A stretch of DNA of 64,000 nt, from positions 29,222-93,221 of the forward strand of contig JAFEDR010000002.1 of the NCBI GenBank assembly GCA_018241525.1, in the 5' to 3' direction. This document shows, piece by piece, positions 35,046 through 43,863 of this stretch. The stretch is from Pseudomonadota bacterium. GTDB lineage: Bacteria; Pseudomonadota; Gammaproteobacteria; Steroidobacterales; Steroidobacteraceae. The notes under the pieces were generated by a model. That model was not told the DNA's origin and searched no databases. It worked only from the letters and a program-made list of their open reading frames with translations. A program made the translations under genes and the position numbers. Position 1 is the first letter of the stretch. The number at the start of each line of letters is the position of its first letter.

Positions 35046-36537
35046 GGTTCAGAAACCCACGTCCCGTGAGACGCTTGGTCGAATCCACGGGTCCGCCGTA
35101 GTCCGCTCCGGCGCCAATGCTGTAACGCAAGGAGTGAACCTGGCCACTGACCTGGAGTTCGGTGTTCCAGAGCCGCTCGTGGGTCGTCGCGACCGTTTGT
35201 GGCAGAAGGCCGACCTCGGCAATGTTGCCTCGATTCAGATCGAAGTGCCTAAACCGGAGCTCCCAAGAGCGCTGTTGTCGGTCGATCAGAACTCCACCCA
35301 GAGTGATTCGTCGGCCGTCACGATCCATGGAGTCGCCGATGACGCGGCCGTAATAGCGGTAGCCTGCACGCCAGGTGTCTTTCTCATACGCGCAGCCGTA
35401 GTTGGGCGTATCTGTCGAGCTGAAGCTCACGCTTCCGCAGGCCGTATCAGCGAACTCAAGGAAGGTCCGGGCGCGACCTTCTGCCGTTCCCCAGGACGCG
35501 AATTCGAGGCCAAATAACTGCAGCGTCTGCCGCGGCCGCAGATTGTGGTCATCGAAGACTTCGCCGAGCTGCTGCCAGTAGACGCTGAATGGCGTCGAGC
35601 CGACGTGCCAGCGAACGTCGGTCGCCATGACCTGCGCAGATTGCTTGCGCGCGAGGAGGTGCGCCTGATCGGGATTGTTGTCGACGGTTGGATTGATTTC
35701 GCGATTGGACTTCGCGATCAGCATGTCCCAGAAGGTGCCGAGGCCGCACGAATGCCCCTGGCCACAGAACTCGGCGGTCCGGGAGAGTCCGATCTCGAGG
35801 CCGCGCGCGGGCGCCGCGGTGAATCGTGCCCCCCAGAACAGCGTGTTGTTGAAGTCCGGCCGGTGATTTTCCATGTGATTCAGGAACGTGACGAAGTGCC
35901 ACGGTCCCAGCCAGCTGAGCCAGCGCGTCTCGAAGGGTTTCATCGAGGCGCGCTCGATCCCAATTCCCGGCATCGGGCGCGCGTTGTTCGAGAGAATCAG
36001 GCTTCCATCCCAGCCGGGCCCCCACCAGCGGTCCTGCAAGCCGACGGAGACCCACCAATTGGAGTAGCGCCAGGCCACGTACGTGCCATCGAAGCGGAAA
36101 TGCATTCCGTCCTGCGGTCGAACGGCGTAGCTGATGCGGAATGCGCCGCCGGCATAGTCGCCGGCCGCCCAGCCAGCCTGCACGCCGGCCTCGCCCTGTT
36201 CACGGGGCGTGTCGGAAAACGTCCTAAGCAGACTCGGTTTTTCCGCGGCGGAAAGGAACCAACCCGCGTCGCTCGCGCTTCCCGGCTGGTCGTATCCACG
36301 CAGTTTGTCCCGTTCGTCATCGGCAAGTGCCGCGGTCGGCAGCGGCCAGGTGGTCTGCAGGAGCCCCTCGTTGGTGTCGGCCTCGAGCGACACCATGTGC
36401 CTCAAGCGCGAGTCTCCGGGCGCGAGAAAGGGCAGTGCCTGCGCGACCGCTGCAGCGCTGGCGCCCAGGAATGCTGCAGCAGTTACCATGGCAGCCAGAT
36501 AACTATGGAAAGGGCTGCGCACGCATTCCTCCGTCAT
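35029..36537 (-). CDS. Capsule assembly Wzi-family outer-membrane protein
   Basis: A 502-residue predicted outer-membrane beta-barrel. The signal peptide covers MTEECVRSPFHSYLAAMVTA through SAAAVAQA. Barrel features include FHFDGTYVAWRYSNWWVSVG in reading order near mid-chain, the family stretch QDRWWGPGWDGSLILSNNAR, and a final strand ending in FLNLSKNW (aromatic C-terminus). Wzi proteins hold or nucleate capsular polysaccharide at the cell surface. The ATG at 36537 is preferred to a start 12 codons earlier because it opens the signal peptide properly. It is transcribed towards the polysaccharide genes and shares no operon with them. Confidence 0.87.
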   Translation of the reverse strand: MTEECVRSPFHSYLAAMVTAAAFLGASAAAVAQALPFLAPGDSRLRHMVSLEADTNEGLLQTTWPLPTAALADDERDKLRGYDQPGSASDAGWFLSAAEKPSLLRTFSDTPREQGEAGVQAGWAAGDYAGGAFRISYAVRPQDGMHFRFDGTYVAWRYSNWWVSVGLQDRWWGPGWDGSLILSNNARPMPGIGIERASMKPFETRWLSWLGPWHFVTFLNHMENHRPDFNNTLFWGARFTAAPARGLEIGLSRTAEFCGQGHSCGLGTFWDMLIAKSNREINPTVDNNPDQAHLLARKQSAQVMATDVRWHVGSTPFSVYWQQLGEVFDDHNLRPRQTLQLFGLEFASWGTAEGRARTFLEFADTACGSVSFSSTDTPNYGCAYEKDTWRAGYRYYGRVIGDSMDRDGRRITLGGVLIDRQQRSWELRFRHFDLNRGNIAEVGLLPQTVATTHERLWNTELQVSGQVHSLRYSIGAGADYGGPVDSTKRLTGRGFLNLSKNW

Positions 36538-36628
36538 TCGCCTGTGGGGCCCCGCGTACCTTGGGGTAGGCACCGGCGGCGGCAGGAATCATACGCGATG
36601 CGGTCTCAACCGCGGGTTCCGGGGACGC

Positions 36629-37306
36629 CTAGAATTGGAAGCTCACACCTGCACCAAGAAGGGACGCAGTTCCCGCCGCTGACCCAATGACTCGCGAAGA
36701 CCCTGCTCGAACGTACGCGTGATAGCCGGCGAACAGGGACGTGTGTTCGGAGATTCGAAATTCGAGATCCGCCGCGAGCGTCGCGCCTAGGCGGCGCACG
36801 TTGACGGGGTTCCGCTGGCCGGCGGGAAGGGCGGAGCCCCCGGCGGTAGACAGCGCGGTATTGAACGCCGATTCATCTAGCCCGGCCGCGAGATCGAGTC
36901 TGGCAAATGGCAGGAAGGGTACGTGCGCGACGAGATCCGCCTCAACGACATTAAGGTCGGCGCTCGCCGTAAGCATGTCGCTCCCCTGATATGGAACCGA
37001 TCGCACGTAGCTGCCCGCGTGCATGACGCCCGCCTGCATGCTGAAGTGCTCGGCAAACTGATATCCGCCGACGATACGGAACCCGGCGTGACTGCAATCA
37101 CTTGCGTTGCCGAGTGCTTGGTCTACGACGTCCTGGGCTAGGTGGCAGAACGGTGCACGACTCTCGCCGACCAGGATGGAGAGAATGGCATGTCCGACCG
37201 CCGAGGCCTGCGCCTGTGCACTTGTCGCGATCACGACCATCACCACAGCCGCAACTGTGCGGACGACCCAGCTGCGGGGCGATACCCCATTCACCTTCAC
37301 TGCCAT
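36629..37306 (-). CDS. Predicted outer-membrane beta-barrel protein, family not recognised
   Basis: A 225-residue protein with a signal peptide (MAVKVNGVSPRSWVVRTVAA through ATSAQAQA). The mature part has alternating amphipathic strands (FRIVGGYQFAEHFSMQAGVM, ATLAADLEFRISEHTSLFAG) and ends AGVSFQF, a typical BAM-recognised C-terminal Phe. It resembles OmpA/OmpW-sized eight-stranded barrels. Two Cys near the N-terminus of the mature chain (PFCHLAQ, SDCSHAG) could form a disulfide. It lies upstream of the Wzi-like gene on the same strand with a 91-base gap and may belong to the surface part of the polysaccharide system; that is inferred only from position. Confidence 0.65.
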   Translation of the reverse strand: MAVKVNGVSPRSWVVRTVAAVVMVVIATSAQAQASAVGHAILSILVGESRAPFCHLAQDVVDQALGNASDCSHAGFRIVGGYQFAEHFSMQAGVMHAGSYVRSVPYQGSDMLTASADLNVVEADLVAHVPFLPFARLDLAAGLDESAFNTALSTAGGSALPAGQRNPVNVRRLGATLAADLEFRISEHTSLFAGYHAYVRAGSSRVIGSAAGTASLLGAGVSFQF

Positions 37307-37620
37307 CCTCCATGGACCGGGCCATCCCAGGCCGCCAGCATGCCATGCCGCGCCGGGCCGGATTCGGTCCGCCGCGACGCGCGGACCTCTACTCCTGGCA
37401 GGCCAGTATTGAGTCTTGGCCGACGCCAAGCTGAAGCTCGAGCGACGACGACCTCATTGAGATCAGGCTAAGCCACGGTTCGCTCGTCGGCGAGCAACCG
37501 ATCCGTGGCGGAGGGGAGGCGATCCGGCCGAACCGGCAAACTTGAGCGAGCTATGCCGGCGAGCTAGAATGCCCGGCTTCACAAAAGGGTCAATACGTAA
37601 GTCATTGAGGTACAAGGCAA
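37307..37620. other. 314-base intergenic region containing the rpsO promoter
   Basis: It separates the divergent outer-membrane protein gene and rpsO. The only recognisable element is the promoter at 37542-37570. No gene is supported on either strand. Confidence 0.45.
37542..37570 (+). promoter_or_regulatory. Probable rpsO promoter
   Basis: TTGAGC (37542-37547) and TAGAAT (37565-37570) are spaced by exactly 17 bases and lie 50 bases before the rpsO start, leaving room for the S15 autoregulatory leader known in relatives. Confidence 0.65.
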
Positions 37621-37890
37621 ATGCCACTCGATAGCACCGCGAAAGCCGGTATCGTCGCGAAGTTCGCTCGCGGCAAGCAGGATACTGGGTCGCCGGAGGT
37701 TCAGATTGCGCTCCTGTCTGAGCGCATCAACGGTCTCGGCGAACACTTCAACACCCACAAGCGCGATCACGCTTCGCGCCGGGGGCTCCTCAAGATGGTC
37801 AACCAGCGGCGCAAGCTGCTCGACTATCTCAAGGTCACCGCCCCGGACCGCTACGCCAAGATCCTCAACGACCTCGGCCTGCGCCGCTAA
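37621..37890 (+). CDS. rpsO: 30S ribosomal protein S15
   Basis: A primary 16S rRNA-binding protein of the small subunit, 89 residues as in E. coli. Recognised by [39 protein letters not shown] and [20 protein letters not shown]. It is followed by pnp with a terminator hairpin between them, the conserved rpsO-pnp organisation in which S15 represses its own translation. Confidence 0.98.
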   Translation: MPLDSTAKAGIVAKFARGKQDTGSPEVQIALLSERINGLGEHFNTHKRDHASRRGLLKMVNQRRKLLDYLKVTAPDRYAKILNDLGLRR

Positions 37891-37903
37891 CCGAACCCTG
37901 AAC

Positions 37904-37936
37904 CCACGGCCCGCCTCTCGGTGGGCCGTGGCGTTT
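37904..37936 (+). terminator. Hairpin terminator/attenuator between rpsO and pnp
   Basis: A 12-bp stem pairs 37904-37915 with 37920-37931 (core CACGGCCC / GGGCCGTG, one G-U pair) with a four-base loop, followed by CGTTTCT. It corresponds in position to the E. coli t1 terminator, which lets part of the transcription continue into pnp. Confidence 0.75.
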
Positions 37937-37955
37937 CTATCGAAAGGAATTCCCC

Positions 37956-40034
37956 GTGTCCGTTCATAAGCAAGTTTTCCAGTACGGCCCCCATGAGTTC
38001 ACCATCGAGACCGGCGAGATGGCCCGCCAGGCCGACGCCTCGGTCGTCGTCTCGGTCGCCGAGACCGTGGTGCTCGTCACCGCGGTGGGCGCCAAGAAGG
38101 AGGTCCCGGGACGGGACTTCTTCCCGCTGACCGTCAACTACCAGGAGAAGACCTACGCCGCGGGCCGCATCCCCGGCGGCTTCTTCAAGCGCGAAGGCCG
38201 GCCGTCGGAGCGCGAGACGCTGACCTCGCGCCTGATCGACCGCCCGATCCGCCCGCTCTTCCCCGAGGGGTTCATCAACGAGGTGCAGGTCGTCGCGACC
38301 GTCCTCTCGCTGAACCCGGACGTCAGCGCCGACATTCCGGCGCTGCTCGGCGCCTCCGCGGCGCTCGCGCTCTCCGGCATGCCGTTCCTGGGTCCCATCG
38401 GCGCGGCCAAGGTCGGCTATCTGGACGGCAAGTACCTGCTCAACCCGACGGCCACCGATCTCAAGAACTCCGACCTCGACCTCGTCGTCGCCGGCACCAA
38501 GGACGGCGTGCTGATGGTCGAGTCCGAGGCCTCCGGCCTCTCCGAGGACGTGATGCTCGGTGCCGTGACCTTCGGCCACCAGGCGATGCAGACCGCGATC
38601 AACGCGATCAACGCGCTCGTGGCCGCGGCCGGCAAGCCGAAGTGGAACTGGACCGCGCCGGCGCCGCACACTGAGCTCGAGAACGCGGTCAAGGCGCTCG
38701 CGAGCGCGGATCTCTCGGCCGCCTACGGCCTTGTTGTCAAGCAGGAGCGCCGCGACAAGATCGCCGCGATCAAGGACAAGGTCGTCACCGAGCTCGCCGG
38801 CGGCGAGACCCCGAAGTTCGCGGCCGACGCTGTCAAGAAGGCCTTCGGCGACCTCGAGTACCGCATCGTGCGCGACCGCGTGCTCTCCGGCGCGCCCCGC
38901 ATCGACGGCCGCGACCACAAGACGGTCCGGCCGATCACCGTCAAGGTCGGCGTGCTGCCGCGTACCCACGGCTCGGCGCTCTTCACCCGCGGCGAGACGC
39001 AGGCGCTCGTGCTCACGACGCTCGGCACCGGCCGCGACGCGCAGATCATCGATGCGCTCGAGGGCGAGCGCAAAGAGCCGTTCATGATGCACTACAACTT
39101 CCCGCCGTTCTCGGTCGGCGAGACCGGCATGATGGGCTCGCCGAAGCGCCGCGAAATCGGCCACGGCAACCTCGCGCGCCGCGGCATCGCGGCCGTGATG
39201 CCGGAGATGGACAAGTTCCCGTACGTGCTGCGCGTCGTCTCGGAGATCCTCGAGTCGAACGGCTCCTCGTCGATGGCCTCGGTCTGCGGCTCGTCGCTGT
39301 CGCTGATGGACGCGGGCGTGCCGATCAAGGCGCCGGTCGCCGGCGTCGCGATGGGCCTCGTCAAGGAGGACGACCGCTTCCAGGTGCTGACCGACATCCT
39401 CGGCGACGAGGATCACCTCGGCGACATGGACTTCAAGGTCGCCGGCACCAAGGACGGCATCACGGCGCTGCAGATGGACATCAAGATCACGTCCATCACC
39501 GCCGAGATCATGCGGGTCGCGCTCGCGCAGGCGCGCGAGGGCCGCCTGCACATCCTCGAGAAGATGAACGCGGTGATCTCGAAGCCGCGCGACAAGATGT
39601 CGGAGTGGGCGCCGACCATCACCACGATCAAGATTGACCCGGAGAAGATCCGCGACGTGATCGGCAAGGGCGGTGCGGTGATCCGCGCGATCACCGAGGA
39701 GACTGGCACCACGATCGACATCGAGAACGACGGCACCGTCAAGATCGCCTCGGTCAGCGGGGCCGCGGCGCGCGAGGCGCAGCGCCGCATCGAGCTCATC
39801 ACCGCGGATGTCGAGGTCGGGCAGGTCTACGAGGGCAAGGTGGTGCGCCTGATGGACTTCGGCGCGTTCGTCGCGATCCTGCCGGGCCGCGACGGCCTGG
39901 TGCACATCTCGCAGATCTCGAACGAGCGCGTCGAGCGCGTCTCGGACAAGCTGCGCGAGGGCGACGTCGTCAAGGTCAAGGTGCTCGAGGTCGACCGTCA
40001 GGGCCGCGTGCGGCTCTCGATGCGCGACGTCTGA
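37956..40034 (+). CDS. pnp: Polyribonucleotide nucleotidyltransferase (PNPase)
   Basis: Phosphorolytic 3'-5' exoribonuclease, a trimeric component of the RNA degradosome. The 692-residue protein has two RNase PH domains ([20 protein letters not shown] in the first; [20 protein letters not shown] and [20 protein letters not shown] in the second), a KH domain with the GxxG loop [12 protein letters not shown], and an S1 domain near the C-terminus ([20 protein letters not shown]). It begins at GTG 37956 preceded by GAAAGGA. It ends soon after the S1 domain, without the acidic/Gly-rich tail of some orthologs. Confidence 0.98.
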   Translation: MSVHKQVFQYGPHEFTIETGEMARQADASVVVSVAETVVLVTAVGAKKEVPGRDFFPLTVNYQEKTYAAGRIPGGFFKREGRPSERETLTSRLIDRPIRPLFPEGFINEVQVVATVLSLNPDVSADIPALLGASAALALSGMPFLGPIGAAKVGYLDGKYLLNPTATDLKNSDLDLVVAGTKDGVLMVESEASGLSEDVMLGAVTFGHQAMQTAINAINALVAAAGKPKWNWTAPAPHTELENAVKALASADLSAAYGLVVKQERRDKIAAIKDKVVTELAGGETPKFAADAVKKAFGDLEYRIVRDRVLSGAPRIDGRDHKTVRPITVKVGVLPRTHGSALFTRGETQALVLTTLGTGRDAQIIDALEGERKEPFMMHYNFPPFSVGETGMMGSPKRREIGHGNLARRGIAAVMPEMDKFPYVLRVVSEILESNGSSSMASVCGSSLSLMDAGVPIKAPVAGVAMGLVKEDDRFQVLTDILGDEDHLGDMDFKVAGTKDGITALQMDIKITSITAEIMRVALAQAREGRLHILEKMNAVISKPRDKMSEWAPTITTIKIDPEKIRDVIGKGGAVIRAITEETGTTIDIENDGTVKIASVSGAAAREAQRRIELITADVEVGQVYEGKVVRLMDFGAFVAILPGRDGLVHISQISNERVERVSDKLREGDVVKVKVLEVDRQGRVRLSMRDV

Positions 40035-40057
40035 TCCGCCGCTGCGCGCGGATGCGT

Positions 40058-40089
40058 CGAAGGGGGCCTCTTGGCCCCCTTCGGCTTTT
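40058..40089 (+). terminator. Rho-independent terminator of pnp
   Basis: An 11-bp perfect stem (40058-40068 with 40073-40083, core GAAGGGGGCC / GGCCCCCTTC), loop TCTT, then GGCTTTT. It lies 24 bases after the pnp stop and before the convergent Hcp-like gene. Confidence 0.85.
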
Positions 40090-40104
40090 GGGGGAAGCGG
40101 ACGC

Positions 40105-40629
40105 TCAGCGGCAGGTGATGATCGAGCTGACCGCCGTGCCCTGCGAGCCGTCGCGGTTCTGCGTCCAGTACGTCACCTCGACCGACTCGGCGCTGAAGTT
40201 GATCGTCTCGACCCGCGCCGAGGTCGTGCTGTCGCCGCCGAAGGTCACGGACGACACGAGCGCATGGTGCAGCGTGAATCGCAGGAAGGGCTGCTCGAGC
40301 TCGCTGGCCGTCGTCGCCTCGAGCGTCACGTCCGAATAGACATGACCGGTGGCGACCGCGAGCGCGATCTGCGGGCTCGAGCTGTCGAGCAGCTTCACGA
40401 CCTGCAGCGACTGGCAGACGACCCGGCCCGTCGCGCGGCCCGCGCCGCCACCGCCGGTGACGGTCAGGAACCCTTCCGAGAACGAGGTGACCGGGATCCA
40501 GCCGACGAATGCCTTGGTCGTGGCTTCGCCGGTGATGCCCGGGATCTTGAGGTAGAAATTTTCCGCCGCCGCGGCGGCGAACGACGCCAGCGTCAAGAGC
40601 GCGCCGGCAATCAGTGCGTGGACTTTCAT
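40105..40629 (-). CDS. Sec-exported Hcp-like protein (type VI secretion tube-protein family)
   Basis: A 174-residue protein with a clear signal peptide (MKVHALIAGALLTLASFAAA, cleavage near AAA-ENF at about residue 22). The mature part has the Hcp1 pattern from start to end: FYLKIPGITGEATTKAF, the Gly-rich TVTGGGGAGRATGR, LLDSSSPQIALAVATGHVY, FLRFTLHHALVSSVTFGGDS and VEVTYWTQNRDGSQGT. Canonical Hcp has no signal peptide and is loaded by the type VI apparatus from the cytoplasm; no such apparatus is encoded in this window. Cys72 and Cys173 could form a periplasmic disulfide. AAGGAGG precedes the ATG, so the start is secure. The function is unknown; an exported ring-forming Hcp-fold protein is the best structural guess. 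Confidence 0.85.
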   Translation of the reverse strand: MKVHALIAGALLTLASFAAAAAENFYLKIPGITGEATTKAFVGWIPVTSFSEGFLTVTGGGGAGRATGRVVCQSLQVVKLLDSSSPQIALAVATGHVYSDVTLEATTASELEQPFLRFTLHHALVSSVTFGGDSTTSARVETINFSAESVEVTYWTQNRDGSQGTAVSSIITCR

Positions 40630-40783
40630 GGAACGAACCTCCTTGTAGCCTGGGGGCGAGCGGAGGTTAGGAAAGCGCAGGCGCTGGCCGCTGTGAGGTG
40701 CGGCCGATTTGACGAAATCCGGCCGGGCCGCGCCGCGAACTGAGCGCTGCGTCACAGCCTGACCGGGCGCTTTCCGCGCTGCG

Positions 40784-41497
40784 TCAGAAGATCAGCTCGA
40801 GCGCGAGGAAGTTCTCGCCGACGTTCGGCGAGGAAAGGCCGGCGTTGCTCAGGTGCTTGAAGGCGAGCTCGATGCCCTGCGACCGCTGCTGGTTGTAGTA
40901 GCGCACGCCGGCTTGCGGCACGTAGTTGAGGTGCGAGCCGTTCAGCTTGTCGCAGCCATGGTAGACGGGTTCGTAATAGTCGAGCGTCACCGTGCGGTCG
41001 TTGGCCGCGTCGATCGAGTGGCAGAGCCGCGTGTCCTTGTACGCGACGCCGATGCCGACGAACGCCCGCCAGTGCGCGGTCTCGACGACGTTGAAGCGCC
41101 GGCTCAGCGCAAACACCCGGTGCTGGGGCGCCCAGGCGACGTGCGCCGGCTCGCCGCCGATGCGATACCCGCCGACCTGCGAGTCCTGGAAATAACCCGC
41201 AAAGAACTCGTAGCGGTCTTCCTTCCACGTCACCGACGCCGGGATGAGCTTGCCGGCGACGTGTGGCCAGCGCACCTGCAGACCGACGCCGGCGCCGACA
41301 TGCACCTCGCCGAGGGTGCGTGCGAACCAGCCCGGCGGTTCGCTCGTGCGCGTGCCGGGCACTGTCGGCGCCTCGTCCGCGACGGCCGCGGCGCCGAGGG
41401 CGAGCCACGCGCCCGCCGCGAGCGCCGTCAGCGCATGCCGCAGGTCGGGCCGGACCCGACGTCGTTCAAGGAGGAGTTCCGCGGAGCGTCGCTGCAT
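40784..41497 (-). CDS. PagL-like lipid A 3-O-deacylase (acyloxyacyl hydrolase family)
   Basis: A predicted outer-membrane enzyme that removes the 3-position acyl chain from lipid A. The 237-residue product has a hydrophobic signal segment (ALTALAAGAWLALGAAAVAD), barrel strands (HVGAGVGLQVRWPHVAG, YEFFAGYFQDSQVGGYRIGG), and the PagL active-site motif near the C-terminus, FKHLSNAGLSSPNVGENF. In that motif the H-x-S pair is present and the catalytic Glu follows after one residue fewer than in P. aeruginosa PagL. The chain ends LALELIF. The start is uncertain: ATG 41497 or ATG 41530 (11 codons earlier), neither with a good ribosome site. It lies just downstream of phaR and upstream of the Hcp-like gene. 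Confidence 0.8.
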   Translation of the reverse strand: MQRRSAELLLERRRVRPDLRHALTALAAGAWLALGAAAVADEAPTVPGTRTSEPPGWFARTLGEVHVGAGVGLQVRWPHVAGKLIPASVTWKEDRYEFFAGYFQDSQVGGYRIGGEPAHVAWAPQHRVFALSRRFNVVETAHWRAFVGIGVAYKDTRLCHSIDAANDRTVTLDYYEPVYHGCDKLNGSHLNYVPQAGVRYYNQQRSQGIELAFKHLSNAGLSSPNVGENFLALELIF

Positions 41498-41543
41498 GCG
41501 CCTGGCGCCGCGCGCGGGCGCGGCGGGCATCCCGGGGTCTGTC

Positions 41544-42029
41544 TCAGTCCTGGTGTTCTTCGCCCGGTGCGCGGTTGCCGTTGCCACCCATCATCGACTT
41601 GAAGAACGCGTCCTGCATCTGGCGCCAGCGCTGGAAGTTCTCCTGCGCGAGGTTCGTCATCGAGGACATCGGGTCCATGCCGACCATCGAGCGCACGCGG
41701 TCGCGAAGCTGCGACTGCTGGGCGGTGAAGAGCTTGAGGCTCTGCTCGAGGTAGTCGCCGGCGAGGCTCTGCATGGCCCCGCCGTAGGCGCGGATCACCT
41801 GTGCCAGGAAGTCCTGGCTCATCATCGGGCTGCCTTCGTGCTCCTGCTCGGCGATCACCTGCAAGAGGATGCTGCGGGTGATGTCTTCCTGGGTCTTCTT
41901 GTCGACGACGACGAAGTCGACCTTGTCGGTCACGAGCTTGCGGATGTCGGCGAGGGTGATGTACCGGCTCTCCACCGTGTCGTACAGGCGGCGGTTCGGG
42001 TACTTCTTAATGATTCTCGGTTCACTCAT
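41544..42029 (-). CDS. phaR: Polyhydroxyalkanoate synthesis repressor PhaR
   Basis: A 161-residue DNA-binding regulator of polyhydroxyalkanoate storage genes (phasin control). The N-terminal domain is highly conserved: RIIKKYPNRRLYDTVESRYI, TLADIRKLVTDKVDFVVVD and KTQEDITRSILLQVIAEQE. The C-terminal part is Met/Gln-rich (SMVGMDPMSSMTNLAQENF) with probable coiled helices, and is the variable PHA-granule-interacting half. The ATG at 42029 gives the standard MSEPRIIKKYPN N-terminus; an ATG seven codons upstream is not needed. No PHA synthase is in the window. Confidence 0.93.
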   Translation of the reverse strand: MSEPRIIKKYPNRRLYDTVESRYITLADIRKLVTDKVDFVVVDKKTQEDITRSILLQVIAEQEHEGSPMMSQDFLAQVIRAYGGAMQSLAGDYLEQSLKLFTAQQSQLRDRVRSMVGMDPMSSMTNLAQENFQRWRQMQDAFFKSMMGGNGNRAPGEEHQD

Positions 42030-42116
42030 CGCGCGCCTCGCATGCTGCAACGCAGATGTCCCCAGAGGCGGCCATCATACGCCGGTCACGCTGCGCGGCA
42101 ACATGAGGCAAATTCC

Positions 42117-43001
42117 CTAGGCGCTCGTCGACAAGATCTCTTTAACCCCATGAATTAACAAAGGATTCCAGTTCTTCTCCGCCCAGGCGAGCTGCTCGCG
42201 GACGGGCACCAACTGCAGCATTTTCGGCAGCGGCTGCCGCAGGGCGATCAGGATCTCGGTGAGGATTTCGGGCGCGCCGGACGGATCCGCCGGAAGCGCG
42301 GCACGGGACTTCGAGAGCTTCCCGCCGCTGCGGTCGAGCACGAGCGGCAGGTGCAGCGTGCGCGGCGAGGGAAGCCCGAGGGCCGCCTGCAGCAGCCGCT
42401 GGCGCGGCGTGTTGTCGAGGAGGTCGAGGCCGCGCACGACGTCCGTGATGCCCTGGTAGGCGTCGTCGACGACGACCGCCAGCTGGTAGGACCAGAACCC
42501 ATCTCGCCGGCGCAGCACGAAGTCGCCGACCTCGGCCGCCACGTCCTGGTGGAAGCGTCCCTGCGCCCGGTCGTCGATCGAGACCGTCGCCTCGAGTCGG
42601 TCCGTCCGAAATCGCACCGCGAAAGGCCCGCCGGGCCGGCGTGGCCCGGCGCGACAGGTGCCGGGGTAGCGTCCTTCGGGCTCGCCGGAGAAGTCCGAGC
42701 GGCTGCACGAGCAGCGGTAGGCGAGGCCCGCCGCCTCGAGCCGGCCGAGCATCTCCCCGTAGGCCTCGCCACGGGCGTGCTGGTATATCACCGCGCCGTC
42801 CCAGTGGAGGCCGAAGGCCTCGAGCGTCCGCAGGATCGCCTCGCTCGCGCCCGGAACCTCCCGGCCGCGGTCGACGTCCTCGATCCGCACGAGCCATTCT
42901 CCGCCCGCGGCGCGGGCATCGAGGTAGCTGCCGACGGCAGCGAGCAGCGAGCCCCGGTGCAGGGGTCCCGTCGGGGAGGGCGCGAAACGGCCCCGGTACA
43001 C
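42117..43001 (-). CDS. gluQ: Glutamyl-Q tRNA(Asp) synthetase
   Basis: Attaches glutamate to the queuosine at position 34 of tRNA(Asp). The 294-residue protein is a truncated GluRS lacking the anticodon-binding domain, as expected. It has the HIGH-like [20 protein letters not shown], a zinc site in [13 protein letters not shown] and YPGTCRAGP, and a KMSKS-like KLSKSRAAL. It lies just downstream of dksA on the same strand, the classical dksA-gluQ pair, and queF, another queuosine gene, lies upstream of dksA. Confidence 0.96.
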   Translation of the reverse strand: MYRGRFAPSPTGPLHRGSLLAAVGSYLDARAAGGEWLVRIEDVDRGREVPGASEAILRTLEAFGLHWDGAVIYQHARGEAYGEMLGRLEAAGLAYRCSCSRSDFSGEPEGRYPGTCRAGPRRPGGPFAVRFRTDRLEATVSIDDRAQGRFHQDVAAEVGDFVLRRRDGFWSYQLAVVVDDAYQGITDVVRGLDLLDNTPRQRLLQAALGLPSPRTLHLPLVLDRSGGKLSKSRAALPADPSGAPEILTEILIALRQPLPKMLQLVPVREQLAWAEKNWNPLLIHGVKEILSTSA

Positions 43002-43014
43002 CGGGGCCGCCGGC

Positions 43015-43812
43015 TCAGCGGTAGCGGTCGTCCCGGTCGCCGTACTGCTTCTCGCGCCGCTCGCGGCGTTCCTGGGCCTCGATCGACAGGGTCGCGACCG
43101 GCCGCGCCTCGAGGCGCTTGATGCCGATCTCCTCGCCGGTCTCGAGGCAGTAGCCGTAGGAGCCGTCCTCGATCCGCGCCAGCGCCTCGTCGATCTTGCG
43201 GATCAGCTTGCGCTCGCGGTCGCGGGTCCGCAGCTCCAGGCTGAACTCCGATTCGAGGGTCGCGCGGTCGTTCGGGTCGGGCGGGTTCGCCGCCTCGTCC
43301 TTCATGTGGGTCACCGTGCGATCGACCTCCTCCATGAGGTCGCGCTTCCAGGTCAGCAGGATGGTCCGGAAGTGCTCGAGCTGCTCCTTGCTCATGTACT
43401 GCTCGCCCTTCTTGGCGAGGTACGGCTTGACGTTGCGCGGACCCGCCAGGAGGCTCAGGTTGCCGCCGTCGGCACCGTCCTCCTCGCCCTCGCCGAGCCG
43501 CACGAGCGTGCGCGGCGGCAGCGGTCGCGCGGGCTCGAGGCGCGCGGGCGCCGGGCGGGCGATCACGGGCTTCGCGGGGGCAGGGGCCGGAGCCTTCGCG
43601 ACCGGCGCGGGCTTGGCCGGGACCGGCTTCGCGGGCGCCTTCGCGGCAGGCTTCGCAGCCACCTTCGGCACCGGCTTTGCGGCGGCCTTGGGCTTGGCGA
43701 CGGGCTTCGCCGGGGCGGCCTTCGCCTTGGGCGCGACCGGCTTCGCGGCCTTCTTCGCCTCGGGCTTCTTCGCGGCCGGCTTCTTCGCCTTCACGGGCTT
43801 CTTGGCTGCCAT
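43015..43812 (-). CDS. dksA: DksA RNA polymerase-binding regulator with Ala/Lys/Pro-rich N-terminal extension and degenerate zinc motif
   Basis: Binds the RNA polymerase secondary channel and, with ppGpp, adjusts rRNA and amino-acid promoters. Of 265 residues the first 110 are a low-complexity basic tail ([20 protein letters not shown] and similar). The DksA core starts near [20 protein letters not shown] and keeps the coiled-coil tip acidic pair in [20 protein letters not shown]. The globular end reads [20 protein letters not shown], then [13 protein letters not shown]. At the four E. coli zinc-cysteine positions (114, 117, 135, 138) it has Cys, Thr, Ser and Ala, so zinc binding is unlikely. 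The ATG at 43812 follows TTGGAG by six bases. It lies upstream of gluQ. Confidence 0.94.
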   Translation of the reverse strand: MAAKKPVKAKKPAAKKPEAKKAAKPVAPKAKAAPAKPVAKPKAAAKPVPKVAAKPAAKAPAKPVPAKPAPVAKAPAPAPAKPVIARPAPARLEPARPLPPRTLVRLGEGEEDGADGGNLSLLAGPRNVKPYLAKKGEQYMSKEQLEHFRTILLTWKRDLMEEVDRTVTHMKDEAANPPDPNDRATLESEFSLELRTRDRERKLIRKIDEALARIEDGSYGYCLETGEEIGIKRLEARPVATLSIEAQERRERREKQYGDRDDRYR

Positions 43813-43863
43813 CTCGAACTCCAAGTCGCGGTCAAGCGGGAAATTATAGCCTTGTGGCGCTCG

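Noticed and set aside
37887..39905. 672-codon antisense open frame across pnp
   Set aside because: Same high-GC artefact, with Asp/Arg/His-rich shadow sequence; PNPase is complete on the plus strand.
40105..41497. Type VI secretion locus around the Hcp-like gene
   Set aside because: Neighbours are pnp, a lipid A deacylase and phaR; no VipA/VipB, VgrG, ClpV or TssJKLM gene is present.
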